Below are positions 28,176 through 38,362 of a DNA stretch of 54,397 bases, one piece after another. Position 1 is the first letter of the stretch. Each line of letters starts with the position of its first letter. The stretch is taken from NCBI GenBank assembly GCA_018661505.1, contig JABJIE010000002.1:1-54397 (forward strand), in the 5' to 3' direction. A model generated the notes under the pieces. That model had not been told where the DNA came from and searched no databases. It worked only from the letters and a program-made list of their open reading frames with translations. The DNA is from Lentimicrobiaceae bacterium (lineage in GTDB: Bacteria > Bacteroidota > Bacteroidia > Bacteroidales > F082). Made by a program: the position numbers and the translations under genes.

Positions 28176-31100
28176 TTATTTAACGTAAATTAACTTTGAA
28201 TTTTCTTTAGCCACGGATCCGTCTTCGTTTCTTGCGGTTAAACGATAAACGTAAAATCCCCTGTCTATATTACCACCATTATCTTTCTTGCCATTCCAAT
28301 TTATGGGTTCGGAGCGGTGACCTTCGGGGTTAAGTGTTTCATTGATTTTTTTTACTAGTTGGCCATTAACGCTGAAAATCTCAATCTGAACCTCTAACTG
28401 ATTACCCGATTGATTATGATTGAACACAAAATTTGTCTCATTAATAAATGGGTTTGGATAATTCATTAGATTTTCAATAATTACATTTTCGGAAGTTACT
28501 ACTACAAAATCTAAAAATGCAATTGAAGAGTTATTATAAACATCCCACACCTTAAGACTAAGGCTATGTTCACCTTCAGGCAGGTTACTGAATGGATAAA
28601 TTATTTTTCCTTGATTGTATTTATTTTCATCTGCTTCATAATAGTCATTCAACACAAATACTAGCTCTTTATCACCATTAATTTCTGTGATTATATCATG
28701 TCCAATACCGTTACCAGTTGTGTTTATCCCACTGGAGTCACTAACGTAGGCAAGAAGGTTAGGGTTTTCATTTGTTATACCGCCAGAGGTAAAGGTTGTA
28801 TCATTCATAAACAGGGTAATGTCAGGCCCCTGGGAATCTTCTTTTGCTCCCTCATCAAATCCACCCACGATAATATTTTCGTAGTAACCATTTCCATCTG
28901 TTACACTATCCATAAAATAGTAGCTAATCTTACCACTACCATATTTATATGCAATATCCTTAGGTAACATAAATTCAAAAGTAAAATTTCCATTTGTTAT
29001 ACTTGCCTTACCATTGAATATAATACTATTTCTGACAAAAAAGGTAAATGGTGAGCCTTCATCTCCAAGTGTAGCAACTTCAGATTTCTTATCAAACACA
29101 GATGTAAACAATTCCCCATTGAAGTTGTTTAATTGTGTTCCATCCTCATCGGTTATTATACCCTCTATCTTTACAAGTTGGAGTGCCCTTAGGGTATCAT
29201 ACTCCATAGGAGCTACAACATTTGAGTTTACCTTAATTGTTTCAGCTGTGTATTGAGGATATGCCATCCTGCAGGCTGGGTCTCCAATTAAAATAAATTT
29301 TTTGTCATTTGAAGTGCCGTATAGTTTTGATTTTCTAATTATATCACCAAATGTAGGGTATTGCCCATCAACTTTGTTAAACATATTGTTCAAATAAATG
29401 GCCCTATTCAATGCAAGGTTAGAGCCAGCAAAAGTAGCTCTTGAAGTAGTGAAAAGAGAAATAGCCCCACCTTTATCATTCAAGAACACCATCTCTCCAG
29501 CAGACACTCTATTTGGATCATCATAACGTGTAAATTCGCAAGTAGCTGTTATAAAAACAGAAAGTTTATCATAATTTGTCCAAGACTGAATATCAGGAAT
29601 CTGAAGAAACCTTTCATGACCCAGCCCAATTTCTCCTCCATGCCCCGAGTAGTTCATAATAAGAGAACCCTTATCTATTCTTTCGTTAATGGCAGCATTC
29701 ACAGCCGGCGCCGCCTGACCACTTGGTGTTGAGATTTGCTCATAAGCATCAACATAAATCTTGTTGATATTATATACCTGAAATGATGAGTCAAAAATAG
29801 CGGCCAGTTTTTCTGCATCCTTGAGGTGTCTATTAGCATCACCATCATCGGCAATAAAAGTTACATTATTCCTCCATGGGGCCATAACCTTAGTCGTATT
29901 TACTGAATAATGTATCGTTTTGTCAACAGATGCTGAGGACTCTTCCTCAGTTGCAACTACAAAACGACCGATTCCAACATCAACAAGGTCATTTGCAAAC
30001 TCTTGGCCTTCTCCATCATCTAAGAACCCAAAATAGTCGTCCGTTGCTATTGATGAAACAATGTCTAGGGATGAAATAGATTCCCAACAGGGAACATAAT
30101 TTGTGTTATCTGGAAGAATATTTTTGTAGTCGTAGGATGCATCCCCAAAAAAAAGCATGTATTTCAACTCTCGACCTGGATCACTATCATCATATAGAAG
30201 CTTGGCAAAATCACGGATTGCAGTTATATCTTGGCCTCCTGAAGAAAATTCATTGTAGACCTGATTAACAGTAACAACTAAAACTGAAAGATCAGTATTG
30301 TCTCGGTGAAAGTTAGCAAGTCTATTGGCTTGATCAAGAAAATTTTCATGAGTTACAATAAGGTAATCAATATTCCTAAAGCTATGCAGATTCTGATTTG
30401 CAACTTGTTCAACAAATTCTGCGCGCAAAAATGATTCCCCATTAAATGCAATAAACTCTCTAATTTCAGTGGCATCAGATTTAAAAACGCTAGAACTACC
30501 TTGGATTATTGGTGAGATTTTAAATGGATTTACAGGTATTGTAACATCCCATACTGTAACACCTTGTCCTGCATTTGCAAGAGTATACTCTGCAATATTA
30601 GCATCTTCCAGAAACTTCCTAAACAACATCTGTTCTCCGGTGAATTTCAAATCACGCTGAGCATTAATTTCAATAAAATCGAGATAACCAACAGATGTAT
30701 TAGAAGTTCTTATGTATTCTGTTGTTACATTTATTTGATCACTGCTAGATGAAAATAGAAAATCATTTTCAGCTTTTTTTGCATATTCATATCTATTCCC
30801 TGTGTTTAATGGTTGAACATTCACAATTTGTTCCTGATTACCATTGATGATTATCTTAAAAGCATTTGATGAATAAGCACGTGCAGCATACTTTCCTCGA
30901 AAATATATATCCTTGACATTTGTTTTTAAATTTGGAAAATCAAAAACAAAGTCATATTGGGTTAAATAATCATAAATTTCTCCGTACCAAGTTCTTCCAA
31001 TACCTGCAATATTTCTCTCATCAACTTCATGTACTGCATAGTCAGTAAAGTCTGAAACCTCAATATCAGGTGAACCAGTCACAGGGACAATATCTTCTAT

Positions 31101-31997
31101 TCTTTTTGCCTGATAATCTACCGTCGAAATAAAGTAATACGAATAATCTTTATAATAATTGGTATTATGATTGAAAACACCATCACTAGAATTAAAATCC
31201 CATGTTACTGGGCCTTCCCCATAAAAAATGAAATAATCTCCAGCATCAAAACTACCATCTTCTCCTCCAAACACTTTTATTGGGTTTTCATACAAATCAT
31301 CGTATCTAAAATCATCATTCTTTTCTGGCAGCAATCCTCCACCATTTCCAAATAAAGCAATGTTTGATGGATCTACATCAACATTAAAACCCATTGCAAG
31401 TAACTCCTGGTATGTTATTCGGTATATTCCACTTTTATTTAATTTTATTTTATACCAATTTCCTGATGAAAGCACACTACTGGATGCATACTCTTTCATA
31501 GTAGAGTTCTCTCTTTCGGTATCTTTTACATCGATCTCAAGGTCGAAAGAAACTAATTTTTCATAGATACTAAGCTTTTCATTCCATCTTATGGGAATAA
31601 AACTTACTTGAGCCATGGGCTCTTTTCTTGAGATAACAATCGATGCATTAACTAGTATTTCATCATTAACAAACTTTGCATTATCAAGCAATTCAGACTC
31701 TAATACTGAAGCAGGGACAAAAATCATGTTTGAAATAGAGGCTTCAATGTTTGCGTTTGATGTATGAATAAAAAACTTTTCAACAAATGCCGGAAGACTC
31801 TCCTTCCCTATTATTTGCGACCCATCAAATGTGATAAATTTCTTAGAATAGCCATCCTCATTAAATGTTTTGACTCCTGACCAATTAATTGATTTACTAT
31901 ATTCGTAGGTCAAACCATAGCCTGCAATGGTTATGTTAAACAATATAAGTAATGAAATTAGCTTGCTATGCAACATATTGAAAAGATTTGAGGTCAA
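28176..31997 (-). CDS. T9SS sortase PorU, distal paralogue
   Basis: A 1273-residue second PorU-like protein with the same layout along its length: signal peptide (the ATG at 31976, LISLLILFNITIAGYG, is an equally good start), N-terminal region, C25 domain with His786 in NYSGHGGEIGLGHE and Cys820 in ITATCEFTRYDD, Ig-like modules and a T9SS-type end (MNYPNPFINETNFVFNH ... DRGFYVYRLTARNED). The His-Cys spacing (34) equals that of the proximal copy, so both look catalytically complete. It is the first gene of the minus-strand run porU-porU-porV-ispF and diverges from porP. Why two full sortases are kept side by side is unknown. Confidence 0.88.
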   Translation of the reverse strand: MTSNLFNMLHSKLISLLILFNITIAGYGLTYEYSKSINWSGVKTFNEDGYSKKFITFDGSQIIGKESLPAFVEKFFIHTSNANIEASISNMIFVPASVLESELLDNAKFVNDEILVNASIVISRKEPMAQVSFIPIRWNEKLSIYEKLVSFDLEIDVKDTERENSTMKEYASSSVLSSGNWYKIKLNKSGIYRITYQELLAMGFNVDVDPSNIALFGNGGGLLPEKNDDFRYDDLYENPIKVFGGEDGSFDAGDYFIFYGEGPVTWDFNSSDGVFNHNTNYYKDYSYYFISTVDYQAKRIEDIVPVTGSPDIEVSDFTDYAVHEVDERNIAGIGRTWYGEIYDYLTQYDFVFDFPNLKTNVKDIYFRGKYAARAYSSNAFKIIINGNQEQIVNVQPLNTGNRYEYAKKAENDFLFSSSSDQINVTTEYIRTSNTSVGYLDFIEINAQRDLKFTGEQMLFRKFLEDANIAEYTLANAGQGVTVWDVTIPVNPFKISPIIQGSSSVFKSDATEIREFIAFNGESFLRAEFVEQVANQNLHSFRNIDYLIVTHENFLDQANRLANFHRDNTDLSVLVVTVNQVYNEFSSGGQDITAIRDFAKLLYDDSDPGRELKYMLFFGDASYDYKNILPDNTNYVPCWESISSLDIVSSIATDDYFGFLDDGEGQEFANDLVDVGIGRFVVATEEESSASVDKTIHYSVNTTKVMAPWRNNVTFIADDGDANRHLKDAEKLAAIFDSSFQVYNINKIYVDAYEQISTPSGQAAPAVNAAINERIDKGSLIMNYSGHGGEIGLGHERFLQIPDIQSWTNYDKLSVFITATCEFTRYDDPNRVSAGEMVFLNDKGGAISLFTTSRATFAGSNLALNRAIYLNNMFNKVDGQYPTFGDIIRKSKLYGTSNDKKFILIGDPACRMAYPQYTAETIKVNSNVVAPMEYDTLRALQLVKIEGIITDEDGTQLNNFNGELFTSVFDKKSEVATLGDEGSPFTFFVRNSIIFNGKASITNGNFTFEFMLPKDIAYKYGSGKISYYFMDSVTDGNGYYENIIVGGFDEGAKEDSQGPDITLFMNDTTFTSGGITNENPNLLAYVSDSSGINTTGNGIGHDIITEINGDKELVFVLNDYYEADENKYNQGKIIYPFSNLPEGEHSLSLKVWDVYNNSSIAFLDFVVVTSENVIIENLMNYPNPFINETNFVFNHNQSGNQLEVQIEIFSVNGQLVKKINETLNPEGHRSEPINWNGKKDNGGNIDRGFYVYRLTARNEDGSVAKENSKLIYVK

Positions 31998-32172
31998 TTA
32001 ATAAGCAAGAAAAATAAAATTCTCGATAATCATAACGATGGTGCAAGATATTTATTTTGTCCATACATAGAATACTCTTCAAGATTTAAAAAAATCAAAA
32101 GTGTCCTATTATATTAGAGAAAAAGATTGTATAATTGTGGGCTTGAAAATCAGAACCAAAGAATATTAAATA

Positions 32173-33156
32173 ATGAGGACGGTAAATTACGTCATAATAT
32201 TATTTTTAGCAGTTATAACCTGCACTGTAGCAAAGGCTCAAGATCCTGAGTTCTCGCAGTTTTATGCGAATCCTCTTTATCTTAACCCAGCCTATGCTGG
32301 ATCTGTGGATTGTGGTCGTCTAGGGTTGAATTACCGTAATCAGTATCCCTCTTTGGCAAATGCGTATGTTACTTATAACGTTAGTTACGATCAAAGTCTG
32401 CCAAGTATAAGTAGTGGTTTTGGGTTGTTAGTTATGAATGATGCTCAAGGTGATGGTGGTTTGGTACGAACTTCAGCTGCACTTTTCTATTCATATAATC
32501 TAACAGTAAGTAGCTCCATTAATGTCAGGTTTGGCGTAAAAGGAGCTTACTATCAAGAAAAACTTAACTGGAACAAGTTCATTTTTGCCAGTCAAATAGA
32601 TCCAACAACTGGAAATATTGACCCTAACTCAGGTGAACCGCCTCCAACCAAGGACAATATTACCACAGTAGATTTTGCTGTGGGAGCCGTTATGAGTTAT
32701 AGTGATTTGTTTTTTGTAGGCATAGCTGTGGATCATTTAACGCAACCCTCACTATCATTTTATGATAATAGTGATAGCAAGCTCCCTATGAAAGTTACTG
32801 TAAATGCCGGTGCGATGATAAATGCATCAAGTAGAGGTGATTTGCTTATTTCACCAAATGTACTTTACATGCAACAAGAAAATTTTCACCAGCTAAATGC
32901 TGGATTATATATTAATAAATATCCATTTGTAGTTGGTGGATGGTTTAGACATAATTTTCAAAATCCAGATGCTGTAGTTGCATTAGTAGGTCTGACTTAC
33001 AACAACTTACGCGTTGGATACAGCTATGATTTTACTGTCTCTCAAGTTGGAAGTAAAGCAGGAGGGGCTCATGAGATTTCATTTGCCTGGGATTTCTGCA
33101 TCTACAAAGAAAAGTCCAGAAAACATATTAGGGCAATAAAATCACCATCATTTTAG
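32173..33156 (+). CDS. PorP/SprF-family T9SS outer-membrane protein
   Basis: A 327-residue barrel protein with a signal peptide ending VAKAQ, then the family hallmark DPEFSQFYANPLYLNPAYAG. PorP/SprF proteins help secretion of T9SS cargo, often SprB-type adhesins carrying type B signals. It has 34 bp to gldJ and diverges from the distal porU, with about 175 bp between for the two promoters. No adhesin gene (sprB-like) is next to it, so the partner cargo is elsewhere. Confidence 0.9.
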   Translation: MRTVNYVIILFLAVITCTVAKAQDPEFSQFYANPLYLNPAYAGSVDCGRLGLNYRNQYPSLANAYVTYNVSYDQSLPSISSGFGLLVMNDAQGDGGLVRTSAALFYSYNLTVSSSINVRFGVKGAYYQEKLNWNKFIFASQIDPTTGNIDPNSGEPPPTKDNITTVDFAVGAVMSYSDLFFVGIAVDHLTQPSLSFYDNSDSKLPMKVTVNAGAMINASSRGDLLISPNVLYMQQENFHQLNAGLYINKYPFVVGGWFRHNFQNPDAVVALVGLTYNNLRVGYSYDFTVSQVGSKAGGAHEISFAWDFCIYKEKSRKHIRAIKSPSF

Positions 33157-33190
33157 TTATAACGAAGTATGAAACCAAATACATTCAAAA

Positions 33191-34681
33191 ATGTTTAAAA
33201 ATTCAAAGTGGTCTATTTTAATCTCAGCATTAGCCGTTTTAGCTATGTTAGTTACATCGTGTAAGAGTAACGAAAGATCAGGTACTACCGGTTGGGAGTA
33301 CAATAATCCCGAAAATGGAGGTTTTGAAGTCGCTCAATCTTCCGAACAAGTAACTGGTCCCGGATTAGTCTTAATCGAAGGTGGTACATTCACAATGGGA
33401 GCCACCAACGAAACACCTTTTTACGAGTGGGATAACATTCCTAGAAAAGTTACTGTAAGTAGCTTTTATATGGATCAAACAGAGGTTAGCAATTTAGCTT
33501 ATCTGGAATATATATATTGGTTAAATAGGGTTTATGGCGAAAGTTACCCCATGGTTATCCAAAATGCATTTCCTGATACTCTCGTCTGGAGAGATCGACT
33601 TGCCTATAATGAGCCATTAGTTCAAACATACTTGCGTCATCCATCTTACCAAAATTATCCGGTTGTTGGTGTTAGTTGGGTTCAAGCAAATGATTATGCA
33701 TCATGGAGAAGTGACCGCGTAAACGAAGGCCTTCTCATAGAAGCAGGAATTTTAGACTTCGACCCAGACCAAAAAGACGAAAACAATTTTAACACAGATG
33801 CTTACCTTGCTGGACAATATGAAGGCCTTGTAAAAGAAGGAAAACAAGATTTAGATCCCAATGGTACAGGTGTACGTAATGTACGATTTGAAGATGGTAT
33901 ATTACTTCCCAACTACAGATTGCCCACAGAGGCAGAATGGGAATATGCAGCGCTTGGACTAATAGGTAATACTCTTTATAACAGAGTGGTTGAAAGAAGA
34001 ACATATCCTTGGAATGGTGATGGTGTAAGAACAGATGAAACAAAATATTATGGAAGCTTCGTTGCCAACTTCAAAAGAGGTACTGGAGACTACATGGGAG
34101 TTGCTGGCAACTTAAATGATGGTGCTAGTATTCCTGCTCCTGTTGGTTCATATTGGCCAAATGATTATGGAATATATAACATGGCTGGGAACGTTAGCGA
34201 ATGGGTTCTTGATGTTTATAGACCTATGACTCCTGAATTTGTTAGTGACTTCAATCCCTATCGTGGAAATGTATTCAAGAATAAGTTAAAAGATATGGAT
34301 GGAAGCATTGCTGAGAAAGACAGTCTTGGGAGAATCAGAGAGATTGAAATTACATCAGAAGAAGCAGCTTCAAGAAAAAACTACCGAAAGGCTAATAATG
34401 TTAATTACCGCGATGGCGATTACGAATCTTCAATCCGATCAAGCTGGTTAGATGGGGAAGAAAATATGGCTTTAGGAAGTGACCATATGTACGACTACGG
34501 TGTAACAACACTAATAAGCGATAAAGCAAGAGTTATAAAAGGTGGCTCATGGAACGATGGCGTTTATTATTTAAGTCCAGGTACTAGAAGGTTTTTAAAT
34601 GAAGACGAATCAGCTTCAACTATCGGATTTAGGTGTGCTATGATCAGAGTAGGTAGCCCAATTCCGGGGAGAGGTTATTAA
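33191..34681 (+). CDS. gldJ: Gliding-motility/T9SS lipoprotein GldJ
   Basis: A 496-residue lipoprotein (lipobox LVTSC, Cys24) with a formylglycine-generating-enzyme/sulfatase-modifying-factor (SUMF1) fold. The segment GTTGWEYNNPENGGF after the lipobox is a GldJ signature; GLVLIEGGTFTMGATNE, YRLPTEAEWEYAA, IYNMAGNVSEWVLDVYR and RVIKGGSWNDGVYYL are the SUMF1 motifs. GldJ is required for T9SS function and gliding and stabilises other Gld proteins (known from Flavobacterium). It is followed by murF with only a terminator between. GldK is a relative, but the N-terminal signature favours GldJ. Confidence 0.92.
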   Translation: MFKNSKWSILISALAVLAMLVTSCKSNERSGTTGWEYNNPENGGFEVAQSSEQVTGPGLVLIEGGTFTMGATNETPFYEWDNIPRKVTVSSFYMDQTEVSNLAYLEYIYWLNRVYGESYPMVIQNAFPDTLVWRDRLAYNEPLVQTYLRHPSYQNYPVVGVSWVQANDYASWRSDRVNEGLLIEAGILDFDPDQKDENNFNTDAYLAGQYEGLVKEGKQDLDPNGTGVRNVRFEDGILLPNYRLPTEAEWEYAALGLIGNTLYNRVVERRTYPWNGDGVRTDETKYYGSFVANFKRGTGDYMGVAGNLNDGASIPAPVGSYWPNDYGIYNMAGNVSEWVLDVYRPMTPEFVSDFNPYRGNVFKNKLKDMDGSIAEKDSLGRIREIEITSEEAASRKNYRKANNVNYRDGDYESSIRSSWLDGEENMALGSDHMYDYGVTTLISDKARVIKGGSWNDGVYYLSPGTRRFLNEDESASTIGFRCAMIRVGSPIPGRGY

Positions 34682-34707
34682 AAAATACATCAAAAAGAAG
34701 TAATTTT

Positions 34708-34737
34708 ACCCCGTTCTCAACAGAGCGGGGTTTTTTT
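34708..34737 (+). terminator. Intrinsic terminator ending at the murF start codon
   Basis: ACCCCG-TT-CTC-AACA-GAG-CGGGGT forms a GC-rich stem (34708-34731) followed by a T-run to 34737; the next base is the A of the murF ATG. It should end gldJ transcripts. It leaves no room for a Shine-Dalgarno or spacer ahead of murF. Confidence 0.85.
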
Positions 34738-36024
34738 ATGAAAGAAATCAAAAATTTATATAAACATTTCCTCAAATCAGACGGTGTATCCACCGATACG
34801 CGAGAGGAACTAACTAATAAAATTTTTTTCAGTTTATCTGGTGAAAATTTTGACGGCAATAAGTTTGCAAAAACGGCTCTGGCAAATGGAGCCTCCCTCG
34901 CTGTAGTTGATAATGAAGACTACTGCATTAACAATAATTATTTTCTAGTGGATAATGTCCTTGAGACTCTTCAAGCATTGGCAACTCATCACCGAATAAA
35001 TACAAAGGCAACAATATTTGGAATTACAGGATCTAATGGTAAAACGACTACCAAGGAGCTAATATATGAAGTGCTTTCCAATGAGTATTCAGTAATAGCA
35101 ACTCGTGGCAATCTAAATAATCACATAGGAGTACCACTTACATTATTGAATATAAAACAAGATACACAGATAGCAATTATTGAAATGGGGGCTAACCACA
35201 TTGGTGAGATTAATCAACTTTGTGAAATAGCAATTCCCAATCTGGGTTTAATTACTAATATTGGAAAGGCTCATCTAGAAGGTTTCGGATCTTATGAAGG
35301 AGTAATTATTGCCAAAAATGAACTTTACAATTATCTCAAAGCTGAGAATGGTAGTATTTTACTCAATAATGATGACAAACTACTGGTAGAGTTAGCTAGA
35401 GATTTAAAAAAATCAACATATGGTTGTCATAAAGCCGATGTGGAAGCCAAGATAATTAACTCATTTCCATACTTAAATATTGAGTGGAAAAATAATGGAA
35501 TAGTTACACGTTGTAATAGTAGAATGTATGGTGATTACAACTTTTTTAACATATTAGCTGCGATTACTGCAGGAATTTATTTTAATATAGATCATAATAT
35601 TATTAACTCTGCCATTGAAGGTTACGTATCTTCTAACAATAGATCTCAGGTAGTTAGCACATCAACCAATAAAATAATTTTGGACGCCTATAATGCTAAC
35701 CCTTTTAGCATGGAAGAAGCCATAGAAAGTTTTGCAAAATGTAAATTTAAAAATCCATGGATACTACTTGGAGATATGTTTGAACTTGGAAAATATGCCA
35801 TAGAAGAACATCAACTTATAATAAACAAATTAAACCAACACAACTTTAGCAATGTAATTCTCCTAGGAAAAGAATTTGCTAAAACATTGAATAATCCTTT
35901 TAAAACCTTTGAGACTACTAAGGAAGTAACCGAATATCTTAGATCTAATAGAATTGAGAATTCCAATATACTCATAAAAGGCTCAAGGGGGATGAAAATG
36001 GAAGATATAATCCAAGTGCTCTAA
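34738..36024 (+). CDS. murF: UDP-N-acetylmuramoyl-tripeptide--D-alanyl-D-alanine ligase
   Basis: A 428-residue Mur ligase that adds D-Ala-D-Ala to the UDP-MurNAc-tripeptide in the cytosol. The start fits the family (MKEIKNLYKHFLKSDGVSTDTRE aligned with usual MurF N-termini), so the ATG directly after the terminator U-tract is likely real. ATP site GITGSNGKTTTKEL, then NLNNHIGVPLTLL, IAIIEMGANHIGEI and the C-terminal LDAYNANPFSMEEAIE / LLGDMFELG blocks. It is 10 bp ahead of anmK. Confidence 0.94.
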   Translation: MKEIKNLYKHFLKSDGVSTDTREELTNKIFFSLSGENFDGNKFAKTALANGASLAVVDNEDYCINNNYFLVDNVLETLQALATHHRINTKATIFGITGSNGKTTTKELIYEVLSNEYSVIATRGNLNNHIGVPLTLLNIKQDTQIAIIEMGANHIGEINQLCEIAIPNLGLITNIGKAHLEGFGSYEGVIIAKNELYNYLKAENGSILLNNDDKLLVELARDLKKSTYGCHKADVEAKIINSFPYLNIEWKNNGIVTRCNSRMYGDYNFFNILAAITAGIYFNIDHNIINSAIEGYVSSNNRSQVVSTSTNKIILDAYNANPFSMEEAIESFAKCKFKNPWILLGDMFELGKYAIEEHQLIINKLNQHNFSNVILLGKEFAKTLNNPFKTFETTKEVTEYLRSNRIENSNILIKGSRGMKMEDIIQVL

Positions 36025-36034
36025 ACCATAAACA

Positions 36035-37087
36035 GTGAAGGAATTCAAAGCCATAGGAATAATGTCAGGTAGTTCTCTTGATGGGATAGATATTGCATAC
36101 TGTAGGTTTTATTTCATTAAAGAATGGAAATTTGAAATTATTTCTGCTACAACCCATTATTATAATGAAGAATGGAAACTGATTTTAACCAATGCAACAA
36201 GTATTGGATCAGAAGAGTTAATAAAATTAGATGTTGATTATGGAAAATACATAGGCGAAGTGGTATTAAATTTCATAAATGATAAAAACATAGAGCCTAA
36301 TATTATTTCATCTCATGGTCATACAGTTTTCCATGCGCCAGACAAAGGATATACATTACAGTTAGGAAATGGGCAGGCAATAGCTAATAAAACTGGGGTC
36401 AGAACAATTTTTGACTTTAGAACTGAAGATATTTTAAATGGAGGTCAAGGTGCTCCACTTGTCCCAATTGGAGACCAGTTACTATTTAATAGTTACGATT
36501 ATTGTTTAAATATTGGTGGTATTGCAAATATTTCTTTCACAAAAGATGATAAAAGAGTTGGATTTGATGTATGTCCAGCAAACCAGCTACTAAACTTTCT
36601 AAGCCAACAACTGGGTAAGCCATACGATGAAGATGGTAACTTTGCACAACTAGGAAAAATAAATCCCCTTTTATTCGATCAGCTAAATAATCACCCATAT
36701 TACCACATGGGATATCCCAAAAGTATTAGCAATCAATTAGTCCAAAGTTCCTTTATACCTATGCTACATGATTGTAAAGCATCCATAGAGGACAAGTTGT
36801 ATACAGTGTGCAAGCACATAGCCTTTCAAACAAATAAATTTATTGTTGATAAGGAATCAAAAATATTGATTACTGGCGGAGGTGCTCATAATTCATTTCT
36901 AAAAAGATCATTACAATTAGAAACTAATGCAAAAGTTATAACTCCTAACGCCTTGATAATAGACTTTAAGGAAGCAATTATTTTTGCCTTTATGGGGGTT
37001 CTTAAACAACTTGAAATAATTAACTGTTTATCCTCTGTAACTGGTGCACGTAAAGACAGCATTACCGGGATTATTGCAAATCCGTAA
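36035..37087 (+). CDS. anmK: Anhydro-N-acetylmuramic acid kinase
   Basis: A 350-residue sugar kinase that phosphorylates and hydrolyses anhydroMurNAc during peptidoglycan recycling, giving MurNAc-6-phosphate. Starts at GTG. IGIMSGSSLDGIDIAY is the N-terminal ATP-site motif; NGGQGAPLVPIGD, LNIGGIANISF, FDVCPANQLLNF and ITGGGAHNSFL are further family motifs. The shared direction and 10-bp gap put it in one unit with murF: cell-wall synthesis with recycling. Confidence 0.93.
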   Translation: MKEFKAIGIMSGSSLDGIDIAYCRFYFIKEWKFEIISATTHYYNEEWKLILTNATSIGSEELIKLDVDYGKYIGEVVLNFINDKNIEPNIISSHGHTVFHAPDKGYTLQLGNGQAIANKTGVRTIFDFRTEDILNGGQGAPLVPIGDQLLFNSYDYCLNIGGIANISFTKDDKRVGFDVCPANQLLNFLSQQLGKPYDEDGNFAQLGKINPLLFDQLNNHPYYHMGYPKSISNQLVQSSFIPMLHDCKASIEDKLYTVCKHIAFQTNKFIVDKESKILITGGGAHNSFLKRSLQLETNAKVITPNALIIDFKEAIIFAFMGVLKQLEIINCLSSVTGARKDSITGIIANP

Positions 37088-37113
37088 TCAATATTAAACT
37101 TAACTAATACCGA

Positions 37114-37158
37114 TAAAAAAAGTGGGCTAGAGGTATATCCAGTAACCACCTAGCCCAC
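37114..37158 (-). terminator. Terminator of gapA
   Basis: On the minus strand, GTGGGCTAG (37158-37150) pairs with CTAGCCCAC (37130-37122) over 9 bp, extended by inner GGT/ACC pairs, and is followed by a T-run (37120-37115). It lies 53 bp after the gapA stop, and 34 bp after anmK on the other strand. Confidence 0.85.
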
Positions 37159-37210
37159 AAACAATCAAACTAACTCAAAAAAATCAACTCCTTTTAAGTA
37201 ATCTTAATTT

Positions 37211-38218
37211 TTAAAGATTGAATAAATCAATCAAGTCTACAACACGACATGAGTATCCCCATTCGTTGTCATACCATGCTAATACCTTTACTGTTTTACC
37301 CTGAATCATTAGACTTTCTTTATCATAGATAGATGAATGTGTGTTATGGATAATATCTACACTCACTATTGGATCTTCCTGATATTCGAGAATTCCTTTC
37401 ATTGGTCCTTCTGCAGCCTCTTTCATTGCAGCATTTATCTCATCCTTTGAAGCCTCAGTTTTTAGGTTTACAACCAAATCAACCAATGAACCAGTTGGTG
37501 TAGGTATACGTATTGCCATTCCATCCATCTTTCCATTTAATTCAGGAATAACTTTACCTACTGCCTTTGCAGCACCAGTAGTAGTTGGTATTTGACTAAC
37601 AGCAGCAGATCTTGCTCTTCTTAGATCAGAGTGAGGTGCATCCAAAATACTTTGATCATTGGTATAAGCATGAATGGTTGTCATCAAACCACTCTCTATA
37701 CCAAACCTATCGTTTAATACTTTTGCTATTGGAGCAAGACAGTTAGTTGTACATGATGCATTGGAAACACATTGGTCATCATCCTGTAATTCATCATCAT
37801 TAACACCCAAAACTATCATGCGATCGATTTGGTCTTTTGCAGGAACAGTAAGAATTACTTTTTTAGCACCTGTCTTAAGGTGGTCACCATATCCTCCCTT
37901 ATTACTTTCTTTGGACCTGAAGATACCAGTAGCCTCTACAACCACATCAGGTGTTTCAGCCCACTTAATATCAATTGGTAATCTTTCAGCTGTAACTCTA
38001 ATTTCTTTACCATTTACAATTAAACTATTTTCATTAAAGCTTACATCTCCATTGAATTTACCTTGAGTTGAATCATATTTTAAAAGGTGAGCTAGTGTCT
38101 TTGTGTCTGTTAGGTCATTTATACCTACAACTTCCATGTTTGACCTTTCCTCTGCCAATTTAAAAACATTACGACCGATACGTCCAAAACCGTTAATTCC
38201 AATTTTTATTTTACTCAT
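37211..38218 (-). CDS. gapA: Glyceraldehyde-3-phosphate dehydrogenase
   Basis: A 335-residue glycolytic enzyme. NAD-binding IGINGFGRIGRNVF at the N-terminus, catalytic Cys156 in SNASCTTNCLAPIA, and the C-terminal WYDNEWGYSCRVVDL. It has the typical phosphorylating GAPDH length. It stands alone on the minus strand and diverges from the large PPDK-like gene, with 144 bp between them. Confidence 0.96.
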   Translation of the reverse strand: MSKIKIGINGFGRIGRNVFKLAEERSNMEVVGINDLTDTKTLAHLLKYDSTQGKFNGDVSFNENSLIVNGKEIRVTAERLPIDIKWAETPDVVVEATGIFRSKESNKGGYGDHLKTGAKKVILTVPAKDQIDRMIVLGVNDDELQDDDQCVSNASCTTNCLAPIAKVLNDRFGIESGLMTTIHAYTNDQSILDAPHSDLRRARSAAVSQIPTTTGAAKAVGKVIPELNGKMDGMAIRIPTPTGSLVDLVVNLKTEASKDEINAAMKEAAEGPMKGILEYQEDPIVSVDIIHNTHSSIYDKESLMIQGKTVKVLAWYDNEWGYSCRVVDLIDLFNL

Positions 38219-38362
38219 AACTATTATATTTAATTATCCATATCAGTAAAGACATTTTATCTTATTGTTTTTGTTTTATCTTTACCCTTGTGATATATAA
38301 CTCATTAATTTTAAGGCAAAATTAAACTAAATCGTCTTTCATTTTTCGTATTTCAAAGCAGT

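Noticed and set aside
28698-28967. 89-codon ORF antisense to the distal porU
   Set aside because: Lies wholly within a well-supported gene on the other strand and shows no family motif.
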